NCBI RefSeq assembly: GCF_965363235.1 | Contig: NC_134851.1 | Location: 39,522,321 to 39,586,320, forward strand | DNA: 64,000 nucleotides | Reading direction: 5' to 3' | Source of the DNA: Mytilus galloprovincialis | Taxonomy: Eukaryota > Mollusca > Bivalvia > Mytilida > Mytilidae | Shown: positions 38,501 to 44,234 of the stretch, one piece after another | How positions within the stretch are numbered: position 1 is the first letter of the stretch | How the letters are laid out: each line of letters begins with the position of its first letter | Program-made: the position numbers and the translations under genes | The notes under the pieces: generated by a model | Database searches by the model: none | What the model was told of the DNA's origin: nothing | The model's input: the letters and a program-made list of their open reading frames with translations, nothing else

Positions 38501-41186
38501 GGCCTCCGTAAAATGTACGAAGGGATGATTTCAACTTCACCATTTGGAACTCTTGGTTTAATAGCTTCCTTGTGACCAACAATCCTCTATCAAGAAAATC
38601 ATGATAGGAAATGCAAGCACGAGAATATTGTATCAATTGGGAGGTATGTACCCCGAATGCAGGAGCTGCTTACTTCAAAATAATATTTGTCTTTCCACAT
38701 CAATTTTGAAAGTTTTTCAAAACATTTTGTTCCGGTTTACTCGAAGTTTAATTAAGCATCCAATCACAAGTTATAATACCGATAAATACATGGTTTATAT
38801 ATACTATTATATAAGTTACATTGTTGTACTTATGGTTAGGTAAGTGTCACTTCTGGTCTTATATGAAAGCTTCTTTCACATTGATTCTTAAGATATCTAG
38901 TTTCTTCTATATACTTTAGCCTGTAGAACAGGAGAGAATTGGCCACTTCCAGTTTATCGAAAGTCAATTCTGCTCTTGAGCGATAAGTTTATGGATTTAT
39001 ATTACAAAATATGCAAAGTCCGAGTTTATCTTGTTATCAACTCAGAACATCTCATAAATGTACCTTAGGTCTGTATTACTTACCGTTCATGTGATACATT
39101 GACATATCACTTATGTCAAATTAAAAAGGGGAAATAATTGTTATATAGAGTCTACAAATTAGGTTAAATTTGGAAAATCATTTAAGGATACAACGAGAAA
39201 TATAGAACAATAGATTTGTCGCTTTCGAAACAATGAAAAGTCAAAATAAATAATATGACTTAATCTTTGACTTTGACCTTAAAATTCTGAGGATATAACG
39301 AGCAATTTAGTAAAATAAATTTGTCGCTTTCTTTTACGACTACAGAGGAGATATCACCACAAGGAAAACATTTTTTTGGGGAGATAACTCGTACAAAAAA
39401 GTCTGTGACTAAACAGGGTCAGTCTGAAATGTGCAATAACTTTTCCATATCATATGAAAAATATCTAAGCGACTCCTTGCAAAACCATAAAACAATTTTT
39501 GGAATTTGGTGGAAGAAGAAAAAAATAATCTGAGCAAATATAATAGGTCTTGCCACAAAGTAGTGGAAAAAATTTTTTATGTGAGAATTTCAACTTGCCA
39601 TTAAAAACAGATTATATTATCATATAGGAAATCAAATAATTAGTTTTAATAGAAACAGAGTTTTACTCAAAAGTTTATCTGTTCTAGTGTGTCGTCTATT
39701 CAGAATGATACATTGTGTTGTGAAACTGCTATTTTTTTGTCTATATATGCTCCTTATCAGTGTGACTTGTATACTTATTACTTTCCAAACTTATTTTTCG
39801 TTGAAAAGTTATGATTATTTGTGTAATTATAAAACATGAATATTACCAAATATTTGTCTTTACAATTGTAATCATTTGCAGGCCGGAATTGTTAATGAAC
39901 AATTATCTTTAGTTTATGAACCTATTGCTGTGGCTATCGATTGTAAAATGTGGCAGACTATAGAATGTATAAAATGTATTACGTCTCTGAAGGAACAAGA
40001 TAGAAAAAATACCCTCACAACAGCGTTTGATACAGAAGAAAAATTCTTGGTTATAAATTGTGGAGGTAAATTATTTTTTTCTCTTCCATTAAGTAGTCTT
40101 AAATATATAAAGCTTACGATGCATATGAAAAAAAAGCTTTGATACTTTACATCTAATGGCGTATATACTACTTTTAATAAGTACTGATCTATCACCTTTC
40201 GTGTAGATTTACCTTTGTTATGAAGTAAACACGGAAACAATAAACACATCAATCATATTTTTTATTCATTGTTATTTTCAATATTTCGTTGTGTTGTAAT
40301 TAACACGTGTTTGATATTTTGTAAATGAATATGAGCGTCACTAATGAGTCTTGTGTAGACGAAACCACGCGTCTGGCGTACTAAATTATAATCCTGGTAT
40401 CTTTGATAACTATTAACACAAGAGAGACGTATTAATTTGCACTGGAATTCATTGTCAAGATTCGATAAACTGATGGTTTTAGTCCTGTTTTTTTATGTGT
40501 AAAATATTTCAATACTAGATGAAGAAAAACATATTAATTATTACAAGAATTGTTATTTTTTAGAAGACATAGTCCATATTGCAGCTTACCAGAGTCAGAT
40601 GGGTAACAAACATGTCGAAATAATTCGACCAACAAGCCTACAATGTGGAGGAAAGGAGGTTGATAATCAGTTCCTGGATCTAGTTCTTGAAATCTTTGGA
40701 GTCGATATCTGGCATAACTTTGAAAAAAAAATCATATTCGAATATCTTGAAATGAGGGCACTGTTTGAATCTCAAAGGAGTGTAATTGGTTCGAATGATG
40801 AAGATAAAGTTAAAATACGGTTTCCCGCACAATTATTTCATGAATACAGACTGGAAACAGGCTTGGAATTTCAGTCAGTAAAAGGTGTTATGAAGTCAAG
40901 GGATAGACTTATATTTCCAATTCAGGTATTCAACGACATTTTTGAGAAACAAGTCAATAAAATTGCTGGTCATGTAAGACAAATGCTTCAGAAACCTGAA
41001 TTGGCAGGATTGGGAACAATATTCATGGCTGGTAGTTTCTCTGAATCTCCATTGCTTTATGAACAAATGAAATTAATATTTTCGTCTTTTAATGTTTTAA
41101 GACCAAATGAATCTGGTTTATCTGCTTTGAAAGGGGCAGTAATAGTTGGTTATACTCCTGTTGACATCCACGAGAAGTATCTGTGA
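5431..41186 (+). CDS. Coiled-coil/HSPA12-like protein (spliced, 5' incomplete)
   Basis: Exons by splice sites and phase: 5431-5532, 11256-11354, 12163-12234, 12973-13059, 13690-13791, 14536-14622, 15253-15354, 16093-16179, 20488-20589, 21212-21268, 21751-21846, 23147-23254, 24487-24588, 27100-27177, 31070-31156, 33808-33938, 34682-35028, 36735-36965, 39882-40065, 40564-41186. Together they are 2884 bases: one leading base plus 961 codons including TGA. About 500 N-terminal residues are Lys/Glu-rich heptads. The last ~460 form an Hsp70-superfamily nucleotide-binding domain of HSPA12 type: phosphate-1 motif AIEFGTTNSGWAYSF, middle segment LIPAVWSKYGQQLIRLAANQ, then LSLVYEPIAVAI, and near the C-terminus IFMAGSFSESPLL and LKGAVIVGYTP. 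HSPA12 proteins lack the usual Hsp70 peptide-binding domain, and none is seen here. The phosphate-2 motif is degenerate. Function is unknown; HSPA12 genes are expanded in bivalves and often linked to stress and immunity. The start codon is not seen. The exon chain is my own reconstruction, without transcript support. Confidence 0.8.
6233..6401 (+). repeat. Family B repeat copy (intronic)
   Basis: Carries the family core gatatgagcgtcactgatga followed by the cgaaacgcgcgtctggcgta box and the cctggtacct end. Other copies are at 12760, 14323, 15883, 29440-29872, 40320 and, reversed, 60236-61272. It is abruptly joined to family A at 6402. Confidence 0.8.
6402..7600 (-). repeat. Family A array, reversed, with a tandem ~350 bp part
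   Basis: Reverse complement of the family copy at 43790-44232, beginning with a truncated piece (6402-6515) and restarting near 6520. Two successive ~350 bp units (about 6860-7200 and 7205-7560) each start at a cctgacttggta(c/t)agg box and end at a ggaccaaaag..aaaaagttgt box. The latter resembles the end of family B, so the two families share sequence. Several open frames on both strands are by-products. Confidence 0.7.
7780..8015 (-). repeat. Family G fragment, reversed
   Basis: Matches the reverse complement of 38230-38370 (shared acccttccggagca and acgggtg boxes). It is intronic in the coiled-coil gene. Confidence 0.55.
8745..9130 (+). repeat. Family E copy, internally shortened
   Basis: Shares its beginning (cagttaactgctagtagtct) and its end (tatggtcgggttgttgtc) with the longer copy at 46228-46735, but lacks about 100 bp in the middle. 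Intronic. Confidence 0.75.
9950..10040 (+). repeat. Family F fragment
   Basis: Related to the repeat at 34378-34535 (ccttttaa..aactatgcg..tgggttttctcattg). A short, diverged intronic piece. Confidence 0.45.
10116..10370 (+). CDS. CARD-like terminal exon inside an intron
   Basis: An open segment follows a plausible acceptor (ctcataacag) and runs 84 codons to TAA. The sequence includes PYDYLHESMIGHANFILTKL and then VINREVQKRFVEHMEPKSTR, ending YITIFRALE. The pattern (helical segments, a Lys/Ser-Thr-Arg-Arg turn, a conserved Phe-x-x-Leu end) resembles the C-terminal half of a caspase-recruitment (CARD) death-fold domain; that is a by-eye match. Its acceptor is phase 0, whereas the exon at 5431-5532 ends in phase 2, so it cannot follow that exon in frame. 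It may be the last exon of an overlapping or decayed gene, or an orphan exon. No partner exon was found. Confidence 0.35.
   Translation, partial: FKKLPYKKLEPYDYLHESMIGHANFILTKLKNPSPVFSVINREVQKRFVEHMEPKSTRRTFSSMLVDIPPEKRTQYITIFRALE
10975..11060 (+). repeat. Family G fragment
   Basis: Matches the start of the longer copy at 38150-38240 (acagtcaaactc, aaaataaactg, gacaaacagacaa). Confidence 0.65.
11256..12234 (+). CDS. Exons 2-3: oldest A+B coiled-coil unit
   Basis: Exon 2 (11256-11354, 33 codons; ELQLKKKAETELLDKNKK..) and exon 3 (12163-12234, 24 codons; LTKERDTLKEKLKGKGDE..) are diverged members of the A and B exon types. Both are phase 2-2. The sequence after exon 2 is still alignable to the matching introns of later units (tttgttat..ttcgac/tttgac..tacattttgaaa), showing that this pair is an old copy of the same duplicated unit. 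The B exon is ten codons shorter than usual. Confidence 0.8.
12760..12895 (+). repeat. Family B repeat in unit copy 1
   Basis: About 135 bp from gctcttcaac through the gacgaaacgcgcgtctgg box to gataacta. Its equivalents at 14323-14458 and 15883-16018 occupy the same place in the other two units, so the insertion predates the triplication. Confidence 0.85.
12973..13791 (+). CDS. Exons 4-5: first copy of the triplicated coiled-coil unit
   Basis: Exon 4 (12973-13059, 29 codons: ELQLKKTEETALSDKNSK..) and exon 5 (13690-13791, 34 codons: LKEQKTTVVTLINESDAL..). Joined, they give 63 residues. Leu/Ile/Val falls at most a and d positions: 2, 12, 19, 23, 30, 37, 40, 47, 51, 58 and 61 of the unit. Both exons start with one and end with two bases of a split codon. 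The A-exon acceptor (gattatatag) has a poor pyrimidine tract, as in all A exons. Confidence 0.85.
14323..14458 (+). repeat. Family B repeat in unit copy 2
   Basis: Same position as in unit copy 1. The usually conserved gacgaaacg box reads gtcacaacg here. Confidence 0.85.
14536..15354 (+). CDS. Exons 6-7: second copy of the triplicated unit
   Basis: Exon 6 (14536-14622) and exon 7 (15253-15354) repeat the 29- and 34-codon pattern of the first copy almost unchanged. One Lys-to-Glu difference in the B exon (DALKKQL becomes DALKEQL) is shared with the third copy. Phases are identical, so loss or gain of a unit keeps both frame and heptad register. Confidence 0.88.
15883..16018 (+). repeat. Family B repeat in unit copy 3
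   Basis: Third co-duplicated copy, with the same boundaries relative to the A exon as in the other two units. Confidence 0.85.
16093..20589 (+). CDS. Exons 8-9: third copy, intron expanded by a transposon
   Basis: Exon 8 (16093-16179) and exon 9 (20488-20589) are intact copies of the A and B exons. Their intron is about 4.3 kb instead of 0.63 kb because of the insertion at 16202-19889, which begins only 22 bp after the exon 8 end. The donor gtaagt is untouched, so splicing is expected to survive. Confidence 0.85.
16472..16894 (+). CDS. Uncertain ORF within the Harbinger-like element
   Basis: 140 codons. It begins MDKENNFGSTDDKKYSES, has an Arg-rich patch near residues 93-111 (LSIRKRRLQQRAFRRRRRID) and a hydrophobic stretch after it (ILGITIFLSFLFVQMVFLL). 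It crosses a C-run followed by a T-run (near 16653-16672), so continuity is fragile. It could be a remnant N-terminal exon of a transposon protein, or chance. No known domain is recognised. Confidence 0.15.
   Translation: MDKENNFGSTDDKKYSESRVSPYIKVLNVEEKKIDYQHRKKKPGIKRLRGKILTQINKQNTPPPLFFKLSGCFFMKAILMICSSLKILKMSRLSIRKRRLQQRAFRRRRRIDILGITIFLSFLFVQMVFLLQEVFGKGSG
17385..18595 (+). repeat. Family C repeat, unit 1
   Basis: Starts with two short palindromes (aggtctttccac, loop, gtggaaagacct) and continues through tcgcaagatgtcgcttagat. It carries an AGGTCA half-site cluster near 17911-17935 and several ccggaagt boxes. Open frames on both strands are by-products. A second unit follows in tandem, and a further full copy is at 55223-56480. 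Confidence 0.8.
18596..19830 (+). repeat. Family C repeat, unit 2
   Basis: Tandem partner of the preceding unit, sharing most of its length. It includes the AGGTCA cluster (19062-19086) and repeated ccggaagt boxes (19470-19640). It ends at gaacaattggtttttaatt, the same wording that opens the unit at its left boundary. Confidence 0.8.
21212..21846 (+). CDS. Exons 10-11: older coiled-coil unit
   Basis: Exon 10 (21212-21268, 19 codons: ELQIKKKQETTLLDKNSK) lacks the last ten codons of a typical A exon: its donor falls where younger copies continue coding. Exon 11 (21751-21846, 32 codons: LKEQIAFKMTKESDALRE..) is a diverged B exon. Both keep phase 2-2. The intron between them aligns to the younger units with many changes. 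Confidence 0.8.
21847..23146. other. Intron without recognised features
   Basis: 1.3 kb of AT-rich intron between exons 11 and 12. Nothing recognised. Confidence 0.5.
23147..23254 (+). CDS. Exon 12: A-type coiled-coil exon
   Basis: 36 codons (LSLKLQLKQKKEFELIEENN.., ending RNLRECA). Acceptor gttaag, donor gtaagt, phase 2-2. Together with exon 13 it makes 70 residues, ten heptads. Confidence 0.8.
24487..24588 (+). CDS. Exon 13: B-type coiled-coil exon
   Basis: 34 codons (LKEHETAVVRHTEKMGAIKE.., ending EIYNLSK) between atcatcag and gtaagt. Phase 2-2 and the same length as the young B exons. It shares the LKGK(D/E)EE..NLSK ending that marks the type. Confidence 0.82.
24589..27099. other. 2.5 kb intron, nothing recognised
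   Basis: AT-rich. Minus-strand open frames at 26495-26942 have no recognisable domain, and I see no splice context for them. Confidence 0.45.
27100..27177 (+). CDS. Exon 14: short coiled-coil exon
   Basis: 26 codons (LERQDTTEKIDELLEELKEK..) between ttgctcag and gtaagt, phase 2-2. It is a shortened B-type exon with no A partner beside it before exon 15, 3.9 kb away. Confidence 0.78.
27566..28225. repeat. Nested palindromes in intron 14
   Basis: A hairpin-forming inverted repeat at about 27566-27708 pairs gtgacctaatacgatataca with its near-complement around 27672-27700. A wider pair, gaatttatcttacc near 27710 and ggtaagataaattc near 28208, may be the ends of a small palindromic DNA element. 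No coding content. Confidence 0.5.
28738..29893 (+). repeat. Family H repeat interrupted by family B
   Basis: Starts with the agctcacctgg..atgtgag..catcacttggcatccgtc wording that I recognise as a common bivalve repeat, and ends near 29893 with aaggtgagcgacaaaggctc. A family B array is inserted at 29440-29872. A TTAA element interrupts its terminal ggctcttaagagc box. Confidence 0.6.
29440..29872 (+). repeat. Family B long unit with partial duplicate
   Basis: A partial copy (gcacgaaacgcgcgtctga.. to 29510) is followed by a full unit to about 29872. It contains the gggtcgatgacactgctggt box also seen, reversed, in the 363 bp array at 60236-61272. This shows the array unit also occurs singly. 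Confidence 0.75.
29898..30481. mobile_element. TTAA-flanked non-autonomous DNA element (584 bp)
   Basis: The ends ggtagatcat.. and ..atgaatctacc are inverted and bounded by TTAA at 29894-29897 and 30482-30485. Removing it rejoins the palindromic end of family H (ggctcttaagagc), supporting a TTAA target duplication as in piggyBac-type elements. It has no transposase, so it is MITE-like. The minus-strand open frame at 29965-30171 is a by-product. Confidence 0.65.
31070..31156 (+). CDS. Exon 15: A-type coiled-coil exon
   Basis: 29 codons (LSSLLQQNENENKKLKTNIE.., ending RYLRELA) between catttttag and gtaagt. Phase 2-2. Its ending resembles that of exon 12 (RNLRECA). Confidence 0.8.
31466..31680 (-). 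repeat. Family A copy, reversed
   Basis: Matches the reverse complement of 43870-44230 in shortened form (aggcaatagtactataccgc to gacttggtacagg). Intronic. Confidence 0.75.
31681..32825. other. Intronic stretch with an unexplained 131-codon ORF
   Basis: An open frame at 32316-32711 (+), MQKSTFLKLYGRIGWYPCVV.., is long for this base composition and Cys-rich at its end. I do not recognise it. It starts and ends without splice context and lies in the intron before exon 16. It may be antisense to an old mobile-element gene, or chance. Confidence 0.2.
32830..33539. mobile_element. 710 bp palindromic TTAA element (MITE-like)
   Basis: The two halves, about 32830-33165 and 33200-33539, are near-perfect reverse complements. 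They start at ggtagcacaatacaaa and end at its counterpart, and are flanked by TTAA at 32826-32829 and 33540-33543. No transposase. The 98-codon minus-strand frame at 33042-33338 arises from the palindrome. The high arm identity suggests a fairly young insertion or ongoing arm homogenisation. Confidence 0.8.
33808..33938 (+). CDS. Exon 16: linker between coiled coil and HSPA12 domain
   Basis: Acceptor tgtgcag, donor gtaata. The exon enters in phase 2 and leaves in phase 1, so it alone converts the coiled-coil exon phase to that of the ATPase exons. It encodes FLKNVNIQNQNGRMEINSAD.., then LEQSFPPIEENVLKNFKG, hydrophilic and not heptad-like: a probable flexible linker. Confidence 0.78.
34378..34535 (+). 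repeat. Family F copy
   Basis: Runs from gggccttttaaagctgacta to ggcaatcataccacatcttc. I recognise it as a common mussel repeat. Fragments are at 2520, 9950 and 35615 in this window. Confidence 0.7.
34682..35028 (+). CDS. Exon 17: HSPA12 nucleotide-binding domain, phosphate-1 region
   Basis: Enters in phase 1 (joined G codon) and ends in phase 0 at ctg before gtagga. It encodes the phosphate-1 loop AIEFGTTNSGWAYSF, with Glu where most Hsp70s have Asp before the FGTT turn. It continues TPTVVLFDPEDQFHSFGYQA and FKGFNMARF, typical of the family. The open frame extends upstream to 34597 and past the donor to 35043, but those parts are intronic. Confidence 0.88.
35109..35380 (-). repeat. Family A copy, reversed and diverged
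   Basis: Begins aaaggcaacaatagtatacc and contains the cgaacaatttggtaacaact region corresponding to intact copies. Followed near 35615-35720 by a family F fragment. Confidence 0.65.
35615..35720 (-). repeat. Family F fragment, reversed
   Basis: gggacaactctccacaagag through atgccgcatagtcaactata, the inverse of wording at 34380-34410. Intronic. Confidence 0.5.
36735..36965 (+). CDS. Exon 18: HSPA12 domain, middle segment
   Basis: 77 codons in phase 0 at both ends (acceptor gtttcag, donor gtaatg). It encodes LTVFSECLKFLKDDVLTSLT, then RDIYWIILIPAVWSKYGQQL and IRLAANQ. In HSPA12 proteins the same order (a helix, then VPAIW and a basic helix) ends just before the AGI start of the next exon, as found here. 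Confidence 0.88.
38130..38690 (+). repeat. Family G copy, long
   Basis: A ~560 bp copy that I recognise as a common mussel repeat (gaacagtcaaactc.. to atgcaagcacgagaat..). Fragments occur at 7780-8015 (reversed) and 10975-11060. Open frames on both strands are by-products. Confidence 0.7.
39230..39570 (-). repeat. Family C fragment, reversed
   Basis: gaggatataacgagcaattt, tttgtcgctttc and the closing aggtcttgccacaaagtagtgg are the inverse of the family start. The terminal hairpin is eroded compared with the copies at 17385 and 56090. Confidence 0.6.
39882..40065 (+). CDS. Exon 19: HSPA12 domain up to the phosphate-2 motif
   Basis: Acceptor atttgcag, donor gtaaat; phase 0 in, phase 1 out. 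It encodes AGIVNEQLSLVYEPIAVAID and ends FLVINCGG. The family motif would be D-x-GGGT-(V/I)-D. Across the junction with exon 20 this protein reads NCGGEDIVHIAAY, so the Asp is Asn and the Gly-Thr is missing. Confidence 0.85.
40320..40420 (+). repeat. Family B fragment
   Basis: atgagcgtcactaatgagtc to gataacta, with one extra C in the cgaaaccacgcgtctggcg box. It lies in the last intron. Confidence 0.8.
40564..41186 (+). CDS. Exon 20: C-terminal HSPA12 exon with stop
   Basis: Enters in phase 1 after ttattttttag and runs 207 codons to TGA. It encodes CGGKEVDNQFLDLVLEIFG, a central RFPAQLFHEYRLETGLEFQS, then LIFPIQVFNDIFEKQVNKI, the adenosine-side motif TIFMAGSFSESPLLYEQM (family GGF reads GSF here) and LKGAVIVGYTP. 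It ends DIHEKYL, without a substrate-binding domain, as is usual for HSPA12. Confidence 0.9.
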
Positions 41187-41206
41187 TAAACTACGGGAAA
41201 ACGTGT

Positions 41207-41500
41207 TCCTTTCCTGATGATAACAACATTTATCGCTATTTAACGAAATTTTTCTTTGATCTCACTGACTGATAATTTCCTTTCTCAGCTCAGTAGAGTG
41301 ATATGAAAAATTATCGATAGAAACTAAGGGCGCGAGTGCCCGTTGTCAATGAAATTAATAAAGTCGTCATAGGTAAAATAGCGATAAACAGATTATCCTT
41401 GGTCATCTCAACTCGATTGCTTTTCTCACTTCGCCGTACCGGATCAAGCGAGAAAATCAATCTCGTTGCGATGACCAGATGCAACAGATGGCAGAGCTTA
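41207..41500 (+). repeat. Dispersed repeat J just after the stop codon
   Basis: The same sequence occurs reversed at about 52500-52830: cagtagagtgatatgaaaaa, cgttgtcaatgaaatta and cacttcgccgtaccgg are shared. It supplies the only nearby AATAAA (41357-41362), so the gene's 3' end may use repeat-derived sequence. Confidence 0.7.
41357..41362 (+). terminator. Possible polyadenylation signal AATAAA
   Basis: A canonical hexamer 171 bases after the TGA of the HSPA12-like gene, within dispersed repeat J. Position is plausible; use is unproven. Confidence 0.35.
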
Positions 41501-42579
41501 GTTTGACAGCAAATTTAAAAAAAAGGAAAGTGAATTTATTGAACTAAATAGTATGATTTAAATTATTCAAGCCTTGCATCTAAATTAAAAAATCGTAACT
41601 GCTGAATATTTACATGGAATTGATCATGTTGATATAGGGAAAGTATTATCGTTTTTGAACATCGCTATATCTCGAAATATTTAAAAATGTATGAGACACT
41701 TTGGCATTTTTAGATATATATTATGCACTTTGAACCATTTAAACATTTTGTAAGAAAACATGTTCCAGTTGACAACATATCGCATGAAACTTAAAATTTA
41801 AATGTTAAATAATGCATTACGTATTTTCCCAAATACTATTCCAATGTAAATAAATTTGGTGTATTTACTGTCTTCTGGTTGGTTAAAAGTATTAGTTTTA
41901 TTTTCAATGTTGTCAATTTTTATGGCCATAAAAATTGAGAGAACATAACTAATCGCAATCCAACTTATTTAATTATATCTTCTTGCATTTATATCTTCTC
42001 AGAAATATAAAAAAAAAACAAGAATCTATTTTCTATTATTAATATTACTTTTACTGTTTGTTCTGTTTTTGGTGATATCCAATTTACGTTGCTCGGTACC
42101 TATACATCCCGTCAATGTGTTGTTTGTATTATCTTTCATTTTTGCTGATTTGTTTTGTACGTGTGACTTTTTGTGTGTGTGGTTTTTTTTTTTTGTACAT
42201 TTGACGTGACTCTGTACTTTTAAAGATCCCGCCGTTATGTCATTGTTTTATTATAATACCGTTATGTTATTTTTATATTATTTGAACGACAAAATTATTT
42301 TATATTTCTTCCTATGTGACGTTTACATTCTTACATCAAACACGCGACTCTACACTAGAGTTGATGTGAACCTTGGCATTCAATCACAGGACTTAAAATA
42401 TTTCAATCCTTTATGGGTTGATTTAAAATACATATATAGGTAAGCAATGAATGTGGTTTGTTAAATTTGATAGGTGCTTTTTTGTGCTTCTTTGTTAAAT
42501 ATTTGTTTATTTTTGTTCTTATTGAGATTGTGAAACGGTGTGCTGTTGCATCCAATTTTGACAATTTTACCTTTTATGT

Positions 42580-43420
42580 TTGTTTTGTTCACGCATTGTT
42601 GTAAATATAATGGAATTTGATTCGACTGTCATATAAGTGAGAGGTTAAGCGCTATAAAACCAGGAAGGTATCCTAAGATTCGTCCTAAGTCATAGATAAG
42701 ACATATTTTAGGATGGACTTAAGATCGACTTAGGACACTCTTAAGTTGCGTCTCGAAGCTATCTCAGACGCATCTTATGTTATGACGTCCTAAACATAAC
42801 CTATGTGCGAAATTCTAAATAGTTAAGTAATTGTTTGATACTAAAATTATTTGAGACGAAACCAATTAATAAAATTGTTTACAACATTTTGTAATGACAT
42901 GTATCTAATTAAATGCATGATTTCAAATGTAACTATAAAATAATATCAAATAGGATTTTGATATGAACTGTCAAACAATTCGTTTTGAAATGAGAATATT
43001 GAATTCGTAGTGTCATCGTATCGTAAAAACACGAAGTTCAAAGTGTAAAATCATGCATAATTTCTTTATATGAGTCGATAACCGATGGTGCGTTTCTTTT
43101 CACGTTCATCTTCACGTAAAAAAAATGAGAAAAAAGGCTGCACAAAGTTAGGATGAAGATATGATGATCTTAAAACACCTAATTAGGTGTCCTAAAGTTA
43201 GGACGAAACATGTGATATATCATAAGTTAAGAGAGCTTCGAGAACACAACTTAGGACAAAGACTTGTCATAAGATAGTCTTAGGACACGTCCTAATCCTA
43301 TGATAGCTTCGAGAACACCACCATTCGTTCGATGTGTTATATCATTTGATTTTGCCTTTTGATAAGGAACTTTCCTTTTTGAATTTTCCTTGGAGTTCAG
43401 TATTTTTGTGATTTGACTTT
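42580..43420 (+). repeat. Family D repeat split by a palindromic element
   Basis: The left part runs to about 42660 (gactgtcatataagtgagag.. aaaaccagg). The right part begins about 43320 (ccattcgttcgatgtg.. ggagttcagtatttttgtga). Other copies at 51360-51625, 57740-58000 and 62160-62385 carry these parts closer together. Confidence 0.65.
42660..43320. mobile_element. Palindromic element inserted in family D
   Basis: The arms share inverted words: cctaagattcgtcctaag near 42670 with cttaggacacgtcctaat near 43288, and tctcgaagctatc near 42752 with gatagcttcgaga near 43302. Exact ends and target duplication could not be fixed by eye. No coding content. Confidence 0.5.
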
Positions 43421-43789
43421 TTCCGTCTCTTTTACAACTTTCATTTGATTAAATTTTTCGAAACGAGGATATTAAAATCATTGATATTATAAAAAGTTGT
43501 AAATATGTCACCTATATCTAAATGGAATGGTAGAAGCCGTTCGAACTGTGCATTATTACATAGTAATTGCACACATTATTTGTTAGTTATTGATATTATA
43601 GCGCATGCAGTAACAACAAATACAGTTGATCTATTTCATATGTTAAGTTAATTTTCTTTGACCATGAAAATGCTGATTTACTTATACATGGTAAACATGT
43701 TAACATTATTTGTAATTGCAAGTATACACATACTTATTAAGATTACTATAAACTTATTTATTTTAAATTGTAGCTGTAGCTGAACGTCA

Positions 43790-44232
43790 AAAACATGCCA
43801 TTAAAGTGCGAGGATTGGCATACCAGAAAACCAGGTTCAACCCACCATTTTTTCCTTTAAAAATGTCCTGTACCAAGTCAGGAATATGGCCATTGTTATA
43901 TTATTGTTCGTTTCTGTGTGTGTTACATTTTAACGTTGCGTCGTTTGTTTTCTCTTATTTTTGAGTGTAATTTCACATTGCGATAAGACGTGTCACGGTA
44001 CTTGTCTATCCCAAATTCATGTATTTGGTTGTAATGTTATATTTGTTATTCTCGTGGGATTTTGTCTGATGCTTGGTCCATTTCTGTGTGTGTTACATTT
44101 TAGTGTTGTGTCGTTGTTCTCTTATATTTAATGCGTTTCCCTCGGTTTTAGTTTGTTACCCCGATTTTGTTTTTTGTCCATGGATTTATGAGTTTTGAAC
44201 AGCAGTATACTACTGTTGCTTTTATTTAAAGA
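43790..44232 (+). repeat. Family A, most complete forward copy
   Basis: From accaggttcaacccaccatt through gtcaggaatatggccattgt, two cgtttctgtgtgtgttacat-type boxes and ggatttatgagttttgaac to the end at gctttta. It is the reference copy for the reversed and split copies elsewhere in the window. Confidence 0.8.
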
Positions 44233-44234
44233 AA

